Source of the DNA: Struthidea cinerea | Taxonomy: Eukaryota; Chordata; Aves; Passeriformes; Corcoracidae | DNA: 64,000 bases | Assembly (NCBI GenBank): GCA_013397865.1 | Contig: VZTI01001722.1 | Coordinates: forward strand, 957,691 to 1,021,690 | Reading direction: 5' to 3' | Shown here: in pieces, positions 1-12,453 of the stretch | Numbering within the stretch: position 1 is the stretch's first letter | How the letters are laid out: each line of letters begins with the position of its first letter | Made by a program: the position numbers and the translations under genes | The notes under the pieces: model-generated | Seen by the model: the letters and a program-made list of their open reading frames with translations, nothing else | What the model was told of the DNA's origin: nothing | Database searches by the model: none

Positions 1-614
1 TCTTATGTACCGTAAAGAGCCTTGTAAAAATTCTTATTTCTCTGTGGAGGATGGAAAGAAATTTGAGTGTTTATTTTTGAATACACTTGCTGCCTTCAAA
101 TTCCCTAAGCTTTTCTAGAAAAAGTCAGGTAAATATTAATACCTTGAATCAAGTTGGAAACTTTGGGATTTCTAGTGGTAGCACATGAAATATATTACAG
201 ATTAAAAATAAAATTAAAGAGATGTTTCAGTTTTTATAAAAATAACCTTTTCTTTTTTTTTTTCTAATTTCTATTAGGAGGGCTCTAATTTATGCCAAAA
301 TCCAAACTTTTCCTTTTAACAAAAAATCCAGAGTTTGTTTTATATGCTCTAACTGACCTTCTGCTATGAATCATTATATTTAGATTAGTATCATATTATT
401 TGTAGATAGTAAACAAGATATGCATCACTTTCCAACCCTCATCTATGACTTTTTCTTTTTTTTTATATAATGTTTTTGTTACCGACAGAGGGGAGCAAAG
501 AACCCAAAGCTAAGCTCTTCTCAGTGCTATTCAGTGACAGGACAAGAAGCAATGGGCACCATTTGAAATATAGGTAATTCCACTAAAGCATGAGTAAAGA
601 CTTTTACTTTAAGG
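1..614. other. Non-coding stretch, nothing recognised
   Basis: AT-rich unique-looking sequence with short T runs near 250-262 and 452-462. I see no open frame, RNA gene or recognisable mobile element on either strand. Confidence 0.6.
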
Positions 615-772
615 ATGATCGAGCACTGGAAGAGGTTGTCAGAGAAGCTGTGACCATCCCTGGAGAACCTAGAAACCTGTCTGCAAATGGTCATAGGCAA
701 CTGGCTTCATAGCAGGGTGTTGGACTTGATGGTCTCCAGAGGTACCCTCCAGCCCTAGCTGTTCTGTGGCTG
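615..772 (+). mobile_element. CR1 LINE fragment, 3' end
   Basis: The sequence follows the 3' untranslated part of avian CR1 elements: a GAGCACTGGAAGAGGTTGTC block, then a CCATCCCTGGAGA block, then a GGACTTGATGGTCTCCAGAGG block followed by CCAGCCCTAGCTGTTCTGTGG, where CR1 normally ends. It is in plus orientation and strongly 5' truncated, as most CR1 copies are. Divergence from remembered CR1 sequence is considerable, so it is an old copy. It has no coding capacity. Confidence 0.8.
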
Positions 773-1305
773 TTAAATCACCTTGGCCAGTGCAAAGTCA
801 CCTTGGTAAAGGGCTTTCTGTTCACTGTTTGAACTTGCCTTTTTGTCCTTTGTTGACTCAGAAATTGATTGAATGGGTTGTGCTCCAGTGCCTTCCTAGT
901 GACTGAGGGGAGGCTGAGCAGCCAGAAGTTCCTCAGGTTCTTTTTCCATGTTTTTCAAAGCTGCATTTTCAGTTGGCCTTCTGCCAGCTCTTAATGACCT
1001 ATCTGTCACTTAAAAAAATAAAACTAAAAATAGCAGCACTTTAATTACAGTGGTCATTTTTTGTTCAGCCCTGTAGTGAAATTCTATGCAGTCCCATTGA
1101 TCTGAATACATCCAGTTTATCTAAAATGCCTGTAAATTCTTGCTTCCCCTAGTTTTCCCTAACTAAACAGGTATGTGCAGAGGTCCAGGAGCAGGCTTTG
1201 CTTGTGAAGCATGAAGTAAAAATATATTCCTGCACAGTTCTTTTTCTGGTTTACTTATAGAGGAGCTCCTTAGAAAAACAAGTCTTTTGCCAAAGCTAAT
1301 TGACT

Positions 1306-1348
1306 GATTAATTAACAAATATTAATTAAATTAATTAAATAATTAATA
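1306..1348. repeat. ATTA/TTAA-rich low-complexity tract
   Basis: A 43-bp run made almost only of overlapping ATTAATTAA-type units. It is simple sequence, probably grown by slippage. It could bend or melt easily, but nothing shows a function. Confidence 0.7.
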
Positions 1349-4300
1349 GAAATTTTGGTTAGTACAGTGATGAGTAAATAGCCTGTGTACCTCTCTGGGC
1401 TTTTCTTCAGTCAGACACTCAAAGAAATATATTCAAATTAACATTTCTGTCTGTAACCTGAACCACGTAATTCTGCATCTCTCTGTATTCTGTACAGCAG
1501 TAAAGTGGCCTCAATTTTGGACTATTTTCAATTACCTTAATTTCTCTTATTTCAATTTATTCTGGAAATGAGATAAGTTAGCTGGAACTAAGCAACTTAA
1601 ATTCAGAATAAGAATGTTCCTAGAGGGATTTAATGCTGTTTAATAACCGCATAATACCCTCCCCATGTATTTTCATGCAGTTAAGCCCCAAGAACTAAAC
1701 AAAATGTGCACAGCTTGTTAATTATGAAGAAAAGAACTATTTTCAGGTTAAAGAGGTTCTTTTAAGACCAGTAGGATAATAATGCTGAGACACTTTGCAT
1801 AAATGGGTTAAACCATTCACTGTAAAAATTTGACTACACATTTTAACAGTTCTATGCACAGAAATGTCTTAATGAATCGAATTATGTAGCTAAATTTATT
1901 GTGAAATACCATATGGAAGATCATTTTAATAGCTATGAAAAATCCCAAATGTTCTGATGACAAAAAAATTAAGGCCCTTTTGAAATATCCAGAGGAGTAT
2001 TTGCAACTGATGGATTGTATAAACTTATTGTGTAAAATTTTATGATTTTAAACACAAGCTTAATTCTCCAAGCCAACATTTAAATGCAAATTCTCCTGCG
2101 CTTTCTTTCCCGAAGAAGTATTGCAGATTACTTCAATGTTTTCCTGTCTGTACATAAGAACCTATCTTCACGGCAATTCTGTTTACCCTGGTATTCATCC
2201 TTCCCTGCTTTAGTAGTGGTAACTGTATCCCAATGGCATTGGCAACTGGAAACACCTCTGCCGAGACTGAGCTGACGGATGGGTACACGGTGAAGAAGGG
2301 TGAAGCCTGAGCAAAACATGGCTTAGAAAGGGGTTGGAATATTTGACAGTGATAGCTAAATTTACAGCACTGGATTTTCCTTCGCTTTTTACGCATAGAA
2401 TGTTTTGTGCTGCCACTGTATGGAGTTGAAACTCCTGTTTCGTACAGAAGCAAACACGTGGTCAAGTCTGCCTAGATAAGAAAACAGTGGAGAGAAACAG
2501 TAGCTTGCAAGAATGTCTACCAAATTTGGGGTTGAAATAATTTTACAGAAGAAATTAAATGAGTGATAAGCAGAAATGAGCACAGGGAAAAGATCAGTAA
2601 CTATTGTTATGAAAAGGAAGGACTGACTAAAAAAATAGTGGAAAAAGAGAAATGGCCTTTTCAACCACTACTTTTACCATTTCTATATTGATGTGGGACC
2701 TCTAAAGTACTAACATTTGTGTGTTTACTTCCACACCTCACTGTGTACCAGATCTGAGAGAAACTTGAGGATGTATACCCTGTTTGTGAATGGCTGACAT
2801 GCAAACTTAGCTTGATCTGAATGTTGTTTGGCATATTCTACATCAGTCTTTTCTTAAAGAACACACCTCTAGCTGTTTTACTCTGTTGGGGCTTTTATTA
2901 TTTGATGAAGTGTGTTCAATAGGCAGAGGAAAATCACAGTGCTTTTGAAACAGGAACATACACAAGCCTTAAGAGAATTCTGTTAGACCTCAATCAATAG
3001 CTTAAGGAGAAATATAATTAGTTAATTCAGCCTATTTTTCCAGTCTCTGTACACAGAGAAATACTGATGTTGAGTCAGTAATTTGCTTGAATATTCTCCC
3101 TTTCCACATATACTGAATTGAATAAACTTTTGTTCAGTACAAATACTTGATATCAAGCTTTTCTAGATAGCTTGACTTTTTATATTTTTGACCAATTTAC
3201 ACTACTAGCAGAATGATCACATGAAAAAAAAGAGCGGTCTCCCTGATACAAAGTGCAGTACGAACATGTATTTACAGGAGAACTAAGCCTCAGAAGCTAT
3301 GAAACTAAACAGAAGGATGGGAAAAGATGCAAAGAGATGGAAAGGTGATCAGAATAATACAAATTATAAGATTTAGCGTAGAATGGCTGAGCTCTTTCAC
3401 ACAGATTGCTTAGTACTTTCTCTGCTGTGACTAACAACCCTGGCAGCTGCAAATATCCCTGAAACTGAATTTTGCATGAGAGCAGTTAAAGAAGACTTTC
3501 ATTAACTTTGGAGTCAGTGAAACTCAGCTGCTTAAATTGTCACTGTGAGCAAGTTCAAGAGGAAATGATCACTCAGCTCATGTAGCTGCCTGGGGATTTT
3601 TCCATTGCCCAGATCCTTGTTAATATTTCTTTTGGCAAAGTTAGATCAGCCCCTCAGTCCTCATCCCAGATGCCAGTTTGGCAGACCACAATGTTTAAAT
3701 CCTTGGAGAATGAAAATTGTTTTACCTCAAATCAGGAAAATATCTGAGCAGTGGTGGGTCTTGATTTTTATTTATTTTTTTATAATTGGGATGAATACAT
3801 TCTAAAGGCTCGGTCATGCCAAGTTTAAAGACTTAGTACATCACGTAAAGAGAAGTTTTTTCAAATACAGAATGAAGCCCACAGAAACAAAGACTCCTTT
3901 TCTTAGTATTTGGTACTAATGCCTATGCATACTAATGTGCATGTGAGAGACAGACCTTACAAGCTCATGTATATGTCATTAAATGGATGAGAGAACAGAG
4001 AAGAAGTAATAACTAGAAAGGAGGGTAATAAAGATGCCCCTGTAGTTAGCAGTATAAGAAGGCTTACTGCCTTTCTTTCTAAGGATCCCCACTATTTGAG
4101 AATGGTACTGGAAAATGCAAGTTTTAAAAAGCAAAATTCCATCCTTTTGTGTCTTTACATTTATGTTTTTACATTTTTGTTTGTGTGTTCCAATCCCACT
4201 GGCTTAACCAGTGTCTTCACCACTTACAACAATTGTGCATCCTTCTGAAAGGCTTAGCTGTGGGACCATGTGAGAGTTCAATGCATATGTGATGGAATAA

Positions 4301-5510
4301 GCCACAAGGCAGAAAAGAAAATCGTGTTCTAGTGCTCTTTAGTGTAGGACCCTTTTCACGTTGCCACCTTTCTGCTTTTCTGTTACAATGGTTCTGCTTC
4401 CATCATAATTAAGGGCTCTGCTCCTGCTCTTACTGCTTTCCTTCAGTGAATAACTAAATACAGCATGGTTTTTCTTCAATCAATTCTCCATTTATCTTTT
4501 CATGGACTTGGTGCACATTTTGGCAGCCTCCCTGCTGTCTGGGTGTTCTTCTGGTGGGACTGGAGTGTCCCTGACAGATTCTGAAAGTCTGATGGCTGAA
4601 GCTATTCCTGTGGTCTTTTCTCACATGAGGAATGTTTTCTCTAATTACTGCAGCTCTGATTCAGAGAAGCCCTGGAGTCAAACATTAACTTCCACCTGGA
4701 TGTAGGTCTTTAGAGATTTCCTGAAGTGAAACCTCTTATCCGCCAAATAAATGACCAGGGTGCAGAACACTGTGCTATAAAATTAAGTGACTTAAGAACT
4801 AGTTTTTGCTTATGATTTGAAAACACCACAAAGGTTGTGACTCAGCAACTGAAATAAATTCTGGATATTTTCCACTGAAATAATCTAATAATAATATTGT
4901 GCTTTGCTATTCAAAGTTCATTAGCAGAGCATGACTACTAAGAGAAAGGATGGATGAATTTTTGAGCAGTCACTGTCACATGGCTGTGCTTTACTGAGCC
5001 ACTTGGAAGCTGCCTTGACACATTTCAAAAGACTGGACATTCACCCTTTATCTTGTATTTGACACAGTGGTGGTGTAAGCATAAAGTCTTTGGTAGAGTC
5101 CTTGTGCTGTGATAATTGTTGTGGAGTTGTTCTTACGGTAACTGCACAGTTTACATCACCAATTTTTAAAATCAGGTTTTAAACTAGTGAAGGACTAAGT
5201 ATGAAGGTATATTGTGAGAGCTTAATCTCAAGCTGATTGAAGACTTCCGGTTCCATAAACTTGGTCATACAGAAAAAATGTTCGAGGAGGACTGGAATGG
5301 ATCCACAAACTCACAAATTTCTGAAAGTAGAAAGGACTCCTACTTATTATCTGAAGATTTTATTATAAATTCAAATTCTACTTATTAATGTTAAAAATTG
5401 AACTGGGATCAATTTGTTTCAAGGATCTGTTCTAGAAATGCCTGTGTGCTCAAATATCAATTATGGAGCTATGATATTTCTTCTTTCAGGTTCATTAGAG
5501 GACTGGCACC

Positions 5511-5527
5511 TTTTTTTTTTTTTTTTT
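5511..5527 (+). repeat. Poly(T) tract of 17
   Basis: Seventeen uninterrupted T residues between GGCACC and GCTAAC. On the minus strand this is a poly(A) run, but I see no retrocopy body next to it, so it is called simple sequence. Confidence 0.85.
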
Positions 5528-6104
5528 GCTAACTTTCATGGAAAGAAATTCTATTTTGAATTACAACAGAAAGATGACATTGAAATATTCAGATAAATAT
5601 GCAAAAGAGCTTTTAAATCTGTTCTTCAAAAACCTGGTCTCAGAATGAAGTATGTCACTGGCAAGATTCAGGATTATTTAACAATTGTTTGAATTAATTT
5701 TTTCAGTTGAGGGTCTTAAAAACATTGAGTGGAAATGATTGCATTATTTACTCCTCAGCAGAATTAGCTGTTCAGTAACTAGTGTATAACTCTGATTTAG
5801 TGAATGTGACTTAGAAAACCCAGTTAATTATGGTGATCAACATCAGCAAGCTCATCACCAGCATGGATTCGTTTGTGAGCTCTGGTCACTAAACTTGAAT
5901 TATGTGCTAGTTCTAGGGCAGTTTGTCCTCTCCGAGGAAAAGTACCCTTGACCTGCCACTGCTCTTGGCTCTTGTGAAATGCAGAGGAGCCAACAGTACT
6001 GCCGTGCTCTCACCCAGGCACCTCCCAGGTGTTGTGACACTGCAACCTCGACAGCTGGTAGAAAGGTCAGGGGTAGCAAAACCGGGTAAAATGTTTCAAA
6101 ACAC

Positions 6105-6122
6105 TTTTTTTTTTTTTTTTTT
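6105..6122 (+). repeat. Poly(T) tract of 18
   Basis: Eighteen uninterrupted T residues after AAAACAC, about 580 bp from the 17-T tract. No retrocopy or target-site duplication was seen around it. It would stop RNA polymerase III transcription coming from the left. Confidence 0.85.
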
Positions 6123-8689
6123 AAATCTCATTATATAAACTGTTTAACATAAACAATGAGTGAACAGCCATCAGCTTTGCAATGCGTGAGTTTCCTACAA
6201 TGATTTCAGAAATTACATTCCCTCCTATCCGTGCCTCTTCAATTTGTGATGTTCTGCTGTTTTCCACAGGTGTATACTTGAAGTGTGTTGTTGCCTTTGG
6301 TTAGGGGGTGCAAGACAAGGGAGATGTAATCCTGCTTATTATTTATTTTTGCTACTTGATTGCTTGCTTTGTTTTTAGTGATGTTAGGTGAATAAATAGA
6401 TGGAAGACCTGCTATGTAAAGCTGTTTACTCAACAAAGCTTTGGAAAGAACATCACTGTGATATATATTAACTCATGTTACAATTGCCTTAATAGAGGTT
6501 GATAATGAAATCCAGTCATAACCTATGAGTAACCATTAATTAGATTAAGCTTCTTCAAATTCCAAGACAAGCACATGGAAGGAAAAATGTATGAAAGAGG
6601 AGAGTAAATAAAAGAAAAGGGAAGTAAGTGACAGGATGGGAGGAAAAAAAAAAATGCAGAGAAAAGGCTGCCTGTGGCCAAAGATGAGGCTGTTGAAAGG
6701 TCTCTGATAGCTGTTGCAGAAGAAAGAGCCATTAAGCTCAGAGAGTTCTGGAAACATCTGGTTGGGAAGAAAAAGGTTTCTTAGAACTCATCGTGTACAG
6801 GACAATGTAAGAGAAGCCAGCATGCTTTGGACGATATACAAATAATTCAATATTGTGCAAATGGGTTGAAAAATAAGAGAGACCTCTAAGGGGTGAATCA
6901 TGCTACCTAATGTTAAAACACAACAGGGAGTCTTACTTTACGTTAGAGAACATGACTTATCAAGCCTGTTTTCAATGCTTTTGAATTCCTTAAGATTTTA
7001 TTTGATTCTAACTTAACTGTTGTGATGGTTGGATGCAATAATATATTGTGGAATTTTTCCCCATACTCTCCATTGCATTATGGTGTTTCAATAATGTGCT
7101 GTCTGATCTTTAACAAGGGTCTGCCACAGAAACTCTTTGAACTACACCTAACAGTAGGTGGTTGGAGATGAAGAGTGAAAGATTGTGAAAATGGACTGTT
7201 TGAATAAAAATAACTTCTCTTCAGCTGTAATCAAGGATGAAAGAACTGCACAGCTGTTTGGGTTTATGTTTTGTTTTTTTCCTTTACAGTAAGGTGGGTG
7301 ACAGTACTGACAGCATATGGCTTGATAGAGGCTGAAAGGTGAAAAACCTCTCCTAAGGTTTTCTTCCCAGTACTTGGGAAAATACCTGCCATTTGGTGCA
7401 ATCTTACCCATTTTAAAGAAAAAAAACCGTGCAGTTTAGAAAAAAAGAAGCAAAGTCTGGCAAGGACAATTTAGCAGGGAAATTATTTCATTTCTAATTT
7501 GAGGTGGAATTTGAACAAAGAGCTCTTGAAGTGCTGTGATGCCTTCCGGCCCCTCACCAAATGAGCACATCTGCTAATTTAGCTGGCCCTTCCTGCATCC
7601 ACAGCAAGCTGGAAAGATATTTCTCTTTTCCCTTCAGCCTTTTGGCTGGTCTAATTGAGGGCAGTGAACTACTTTGTTCTTCTTATGAAAGACACTTTAA
7701 TAAATGGGCTCCATTTTGCACTTTATTTAAGGCTCTTCAGCTTTAAATGCTCTTCTCACAAGTTGGTGTCATTTTAATTGCTTGAACATATTCTTAACTT
7801 GGTCTGAGTTCTTTAAACAAGGGAGGACTCTTAGATATATTTTATCTAACTAATAGATACCTCTGCTGTAGAAAAGCATATGTGAGTCAGATATTTTACT
7901 AGGCTTGATACGCATATATATAAATGAAATTTTGAAGAAAAGAACCAGACCTTCTTATTATTTAGTGTTTAATGTGCAAAAGAGAACTCCAACTCTCATA
8001 TCTCTTGGAGGATTATATCAAGAAAGAAAACCATGACAAATGCATTAACTTTTAGGAGACATTTCTTACCAAAGCCAGGCATCACTTAGGGTTGAAATTA
8101 TGAGCATTTCTTGTTGGGTCAGGAAAGAACTTGTGTCAGCTTGCTCCTTTGAAAAACACTGACAATTATTTGCTAATTTGCAGGAGGACTGGAAAATAAA
8201 ATGTCATACAGGTATCCACAATGCACTTTGGAGAAGAAGGAGGGATGATTCCGCTGACTGCAGTCAGATGTCAGAGATGTAACTGACTTTGGGCTGTTTT
8301 CAAACTAGTTCCAGCAGAAGACTTTTGGGTCAACAGATTAGGTGGGGAAAATCATATTTATGACTACTGACACTGAATTTAAAATCCAGTTTGGCAGTTT
8401 ATCTGCTAAATGAGAAAAGCTAGGTATCTGAGGAAAATGGCTTAAAAAATATTAGAAAGCAGTCAAGGGAAAGACGCTGAAAACCGGAGAGTGTCTGGAA
8501 ACCCATTTTTTTCTAGATTTAATGCATCTGTCTTAGCTGTCCAGAAACCCAGAGAAAAACAGTCTCTCTGGCTGTTTTTGGCATTGTTAACTGTTAATTT
8601 TGTAACAGTTAATAGCTTATGCAATACAAACCATAAAGAATTTAATCATGTCTTTTAATCCATGATTAATTTGAGCATACTATGCTGCA

Positions 8690-8778
8690 GAACACAGGCT
8701 CCCCAGGGAAGTAGTTAAAGCACCAAGCCTGACAGAGTTCAAGAACAGTTTGGAGAATGCTCTCAGGCACATGGTGTG
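8690..8778 (+). mobile_element. CR1 fragment, C-terminal codons of ORF2, 3' end missing
   Basis: This 89-bp piece matches the end of CR1 ORF2: it reads a GSPGKLVKAPSLTEFKN-like string and then ENALRHMV, the usual last residues of the CR1 reverse-transcriptase polyprotein. It is in the same frame and subfamily style as the CR1 at 51.5-52.1 kb. Homology stops abruptly after ATGGTGTG, where the CR1 3' untranslated region and terminal ATTCTATG repeats should follow. Loss of the 3' end is unusual, because CR1 truncates from the 5' side, and points to a later deletion or rearrangement. Confidence 0.75.
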
Positions 8779-11700
8779 GCAACATGATGGAGTATTGGGT
8801 GCTTTCATAGCATTATGTCAAGGCAGTGTTTCAGGGTCTGGGCTTGGAGGATACAAGAGAGCAATGGCTGCTGCAAGGGTGTTGGGGACTGTGAGGGTTT
8901 TAGGGAACCCAGCCTGGACTGGACTTGTGTATTGGGAGCTTTGTGGAAGACACTGTTTTCAAGGAATTACCAGAATCTTAAACAGGCAACATCTGTTCCA
9001 CTGGGCCTCGTACTTAGGGCTTGAGAAGCCCATATTTATTAATGCACACTGCAGCCTATCTGGGCTCATTAGCTGGAATGAGCAAAAGGGAGAACTCTCC
9101 ATGGACAGGATTTGCTCTGAGCAGTGAGCTGTGAGAAAATCCACCATCCAAGGTTACGTGAATTGTGGGTGCCCTGTGACTGAAGGCATGTAAAATCTGC
9201 TTGTCTGTATGTGTTTTCTCATCCTGTCTCACTGAAGCAGTTATCTCATTAAGCTGTTGGTTGTTGGGCCTTATTGAGATACAGAAAGAGTCGCCCTGCA
9301 CTCTCTCTCAGTCCACCCCTCCCGGAGCAGAACAAATTTTCAATATGGAATACTCCTGAGATGAATTGTCTCAAAGGCGGCTAAAACTGCATGAGTTGTA
9401 GATAGTTGGGGAGTGGGAAGCTGAATTTGTTCATGGGGCTAAGTTGCTTAACACTGTAAGTATACCCATGGGTTAATACATAGCCACAACCTGTTTCAAA
9501 ACAACTTTTAATTTGTGTGAGGAAATGCAAGATCAAAGTGCAATAGATGATTTTAGTAGTACCTTTCCTCTGCTACAGCAATCTATTTCACAGCATAAAA
9601 CCCCTTTGTTTTCCTTTCACTACCTCTAGAAACTTTCATCTCATATGGGAAGATATTTTTATAGACAAAATTTACAGTAATAAAACCAGAGAGCAATTTA
9701 CCTCAATTTACCTCATATTTAGATCAGAAAAAGTCATATAACCTTTTTATACAATTCAGATTAGCACCAGCCAGGGTTAAGTTTGATGTCTTTCTAAATG
9801 CATTTCTTCTGACATAAAAATACTAACTCCTGTACAAGCGGAAAGTCTCCAAAGATTTACAGCATGGGTCTATTAAAAAATAAAAATGATTTTCTCTTCT
9901 GCAAACCCTCTGTTTAGTTCTGATTTTATGTGTCTTAAAAGGATTCTTCAAAAAAACCAATCTATTTATCCACGCGATAAAATTGCTCAGTTGCACAGCT
10001 GAGGCTGGGACTTAAGCATGAATTACAGACAGAAGTGAAGTCTTGACAGCACTGCTTATTTGAATGTGGATGCTTAAAAACCCAGTTAAAGTATGTTTGA
10101 AATGCAGTCATTTCCCTGGCTTGTTATTACAGATTCTAAAAGGGACGGTTCAAGTATCCTAACATTCAAAGTGTAAAATGAGAGGCTATTGATCATCACT
10201 AAATGTGAGCTAAGGAGGATTATTTTACCTTGAGGGCTTGTCTGTAACATGAGTGTTGTAACTCTACAACTAATATGACAACTTTCTTCATCCACCCAGA
10301 AGAGGCAGAGAAGGTTATTTTCCTAGTTGTTATTCAGAATTGCAGAATTGCAGAATTGCAATTGTTATTGCAGAATTGCAGAATTCAGGTGGAGAATGAA
10401 CTATTAGATGTACAGTTATGAAAAATCCCAATTACTGCACTATATCTAGCATCTTCCTTCCTCACTCTTGCTGTTAATATTATCTCTTTGGAAAATTATA
10501 TATAAATGTGATAAGGAAATGTTAATCACCGTTAAAAACACCATCTAGGATATGTTTCTGATATTTTTCATTGAACTTCTCCACTTCATGAGATTCTGAT
10601 ACTCTAATACCTTTGGTCAACATTAGCTACCATCAAAGTTAGCTGGCATTTTTTGGTACAACAAATGGGGCTTCACTTTTTATTCAGTGCATCGTTGCAT
10701 TGCAGAAAATGAAACAGGATTTTCAAAAAACCCAATAAGTTTTAGTCTTTGTCAGACGTGAACTTTCTCTGTCCTTTTCACCCCATCAAAGAACATGTAC
10801 TGCATTATGCATTCATAAGCTTTTTGGCTGGTACCACATCTTGCTGGTACGTCTTCTTGTGTCAGAGAAAGATTGCATCTAACATAAGTACTCACTAAAC
10901 CAGCTATCAGAAAATGTTGTTATGATTACACCAGGAGATGTCAACAAGCCAGCCCACATTAAGTGCTATCATATCAAGCTGAAGAGGGGAGTAGTATATT
11001 CGAGGGTGAAGGAAAGTAATTTCCAGGAATTTAGAACTTGACAATTACTTTTGTAATTTCACTTCCAAATATTAACAGTCTGTGATAATTAGGGTCAAAA
11101 TTATCCAGCCTGAATTTTCTTCTGGAGTCTCAGATGAACGAAGTAATGAAACAAATTGGAATTGGTAAGAGAAAAATGGCCAAAGCTTGCATGAAGCAAG
11201 AAGGCATAATTCACTTTTCCCCATTGCATCAGGAATTTTTGTCAACAGTGCTCAAAAAGAATAGAAATGGATTTTTAAAAACTTGTAGAAGCAAGGCAGG
11301 ACTGATAATAGATTTGTTTGCTCTTCTTGCATCACTGTTTTAGTATGAGCAGTCCTCCAAAAGCCTCAGTCTGGATTGCATTTTGCTAAATTCATTGGCA
11401 AATGCTGTCCCTGGCCTGAAGAGTTTCAAGACCGCAGCTTCAATCTACCAAATTCAACGAAATGGAGAAGAGGATGCTTGAAAATATTATAGGCATGCTA
11501 TAGATTCCAATGCATCTTGAGAGCTCTGAATCAAATGGAAATATGTTCTGTTACAAATAAACAGTATCTGCTACCCTGTAGGTGCTAAAAAGCTGGAAGC
11601 AGAGAAATTCTTCAGCCTTTTCTCAATATTCTGTGAGAAGACTGTCTTTCCTATGTAAACTATTTTAAACAAGGTCACAGTTTCATAAACTTCTTGCACC

Positions 11701-12063
11701 TGCAACCTGTTTTGCAAGATTGTTATGGCTTCGACTTTGAAAATATTATGGAATAGGTATCTTAAAACTTGGCCAATCCTCTCAAGGGGTGGATGGCCGA
11801 GGAACCAATTACCTATTGCCACTCAACACACTTTTTGCAATCTATCCTATAAAAGTAGTCAGAAAATTATTAAAGAAAAGCTTCGGCTTCCACTTGTTCA
11901 TGAGCCTGGACTCTGTGTCGTTTTCTTTATGCGCCTCGGACGTAACAGCGACACTACCCCAGCTACTGTTAGCTGTAGCCTGCACTAAGTGCGTTTTACC
12001 ACCTATCTTTCCAAGTGCTATGATTTTATAATTCCCACCATCCCTTCCTCTGCCCTCTGATGA
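8779..12063. other. Non-coding stretch after broken CR1
   Basis: The first few hundred bases carry an open frame that continues from the CR1 remnant (plus strand, to 9127). Its sequence past the CR1 break is not recognised. Elsewhere I see only short chance frames and the tandem repeat at 10335-10385. Confidence 0.5.
10335..10385 (+). repeat. Interrupted tandem repeat of CAGAATTG
   Basis: Three exact head-to-tail copies of the 8-mer CAGAATTG (10335-10358), then a 12-base interruption (CAATTGTTATTG), then one full and one partial copy ending in CAGAATT. It is a small minisatellite-like expansion and likely polymorphic. Confidence 0.85.
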
Positions 12064-12453
12064 TGACAGGCTGAGAGAGTTCAGCTTCTTCAGGCTGGAG
12101 AGGGGAAGGCTCTAGGACAGACCTTAGAACAGACTTTCAGTACCTAAGGGGGGTTTGCAAGAGAGCTGGAGAGGGACTTTTCACAAAGGCATGTAGGGAC
12201 AGGACAAGGGGTTAAACTAATAAGAGTGTAGGTTTACACTGGATATTAGGAACAAAATCTTTACTGTGAGGGTGGTGAGGCACAGCAACAGGTTGCCCAG
12301 AGAAGCTGTGGATGTCCCATGCCTGGAAATATTAAAGGCAAGTTTTGATGGGGCTTTGAGCCACCTGGTCCAGTGGAAGGTGTCCCTGCCCATGGTGTGG
12401 GGGTTGCAGCTAGATCATCTTTAGAGTTCTTTCCAACCCAAACCATTCCATGA
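12064..12453 (+). mobile_element. CR1 LINE fragment, 3' 390 bp
   Basis: Plus-strand CR1 covering the end of ORF2 and the 3' untranslated region. Diagnostic blocks in order are GGCTGAGAGAGTTCAG, GGACAGGACAAGGGGTTAAAC, TTTACTGTGAGGGTGGTGAGG, CAACAGGTTGCCCAGAGAAG, GGTGTCCCTGCCCATGG and TTTCCAACCCAAACCATTCC, which is the usual 3' end. The ATG of the terminal octamer is all that remains of the tail. It is 5' truncated, and small indels break the ORF2 frame. It is the same general subfamily type as the minus-strand copy at 25.6 kb. Confidence 0.93.

Larger units (their letters stand above)
773..8689. other. Long non-coding stretch, AT-rich
   Basis: About 7.9 kb without a gene I can support. The open frames here are all under 95 codons, show no recognisable domain and overlap on both strands, as expected by chance. 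It holds an AT-only tract at 1306-1348 and two long T tracts at 5511-5527 and 6105-6122. No mobile element was recognised, although very old repeats could be hidden. Confidence 0.55.
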
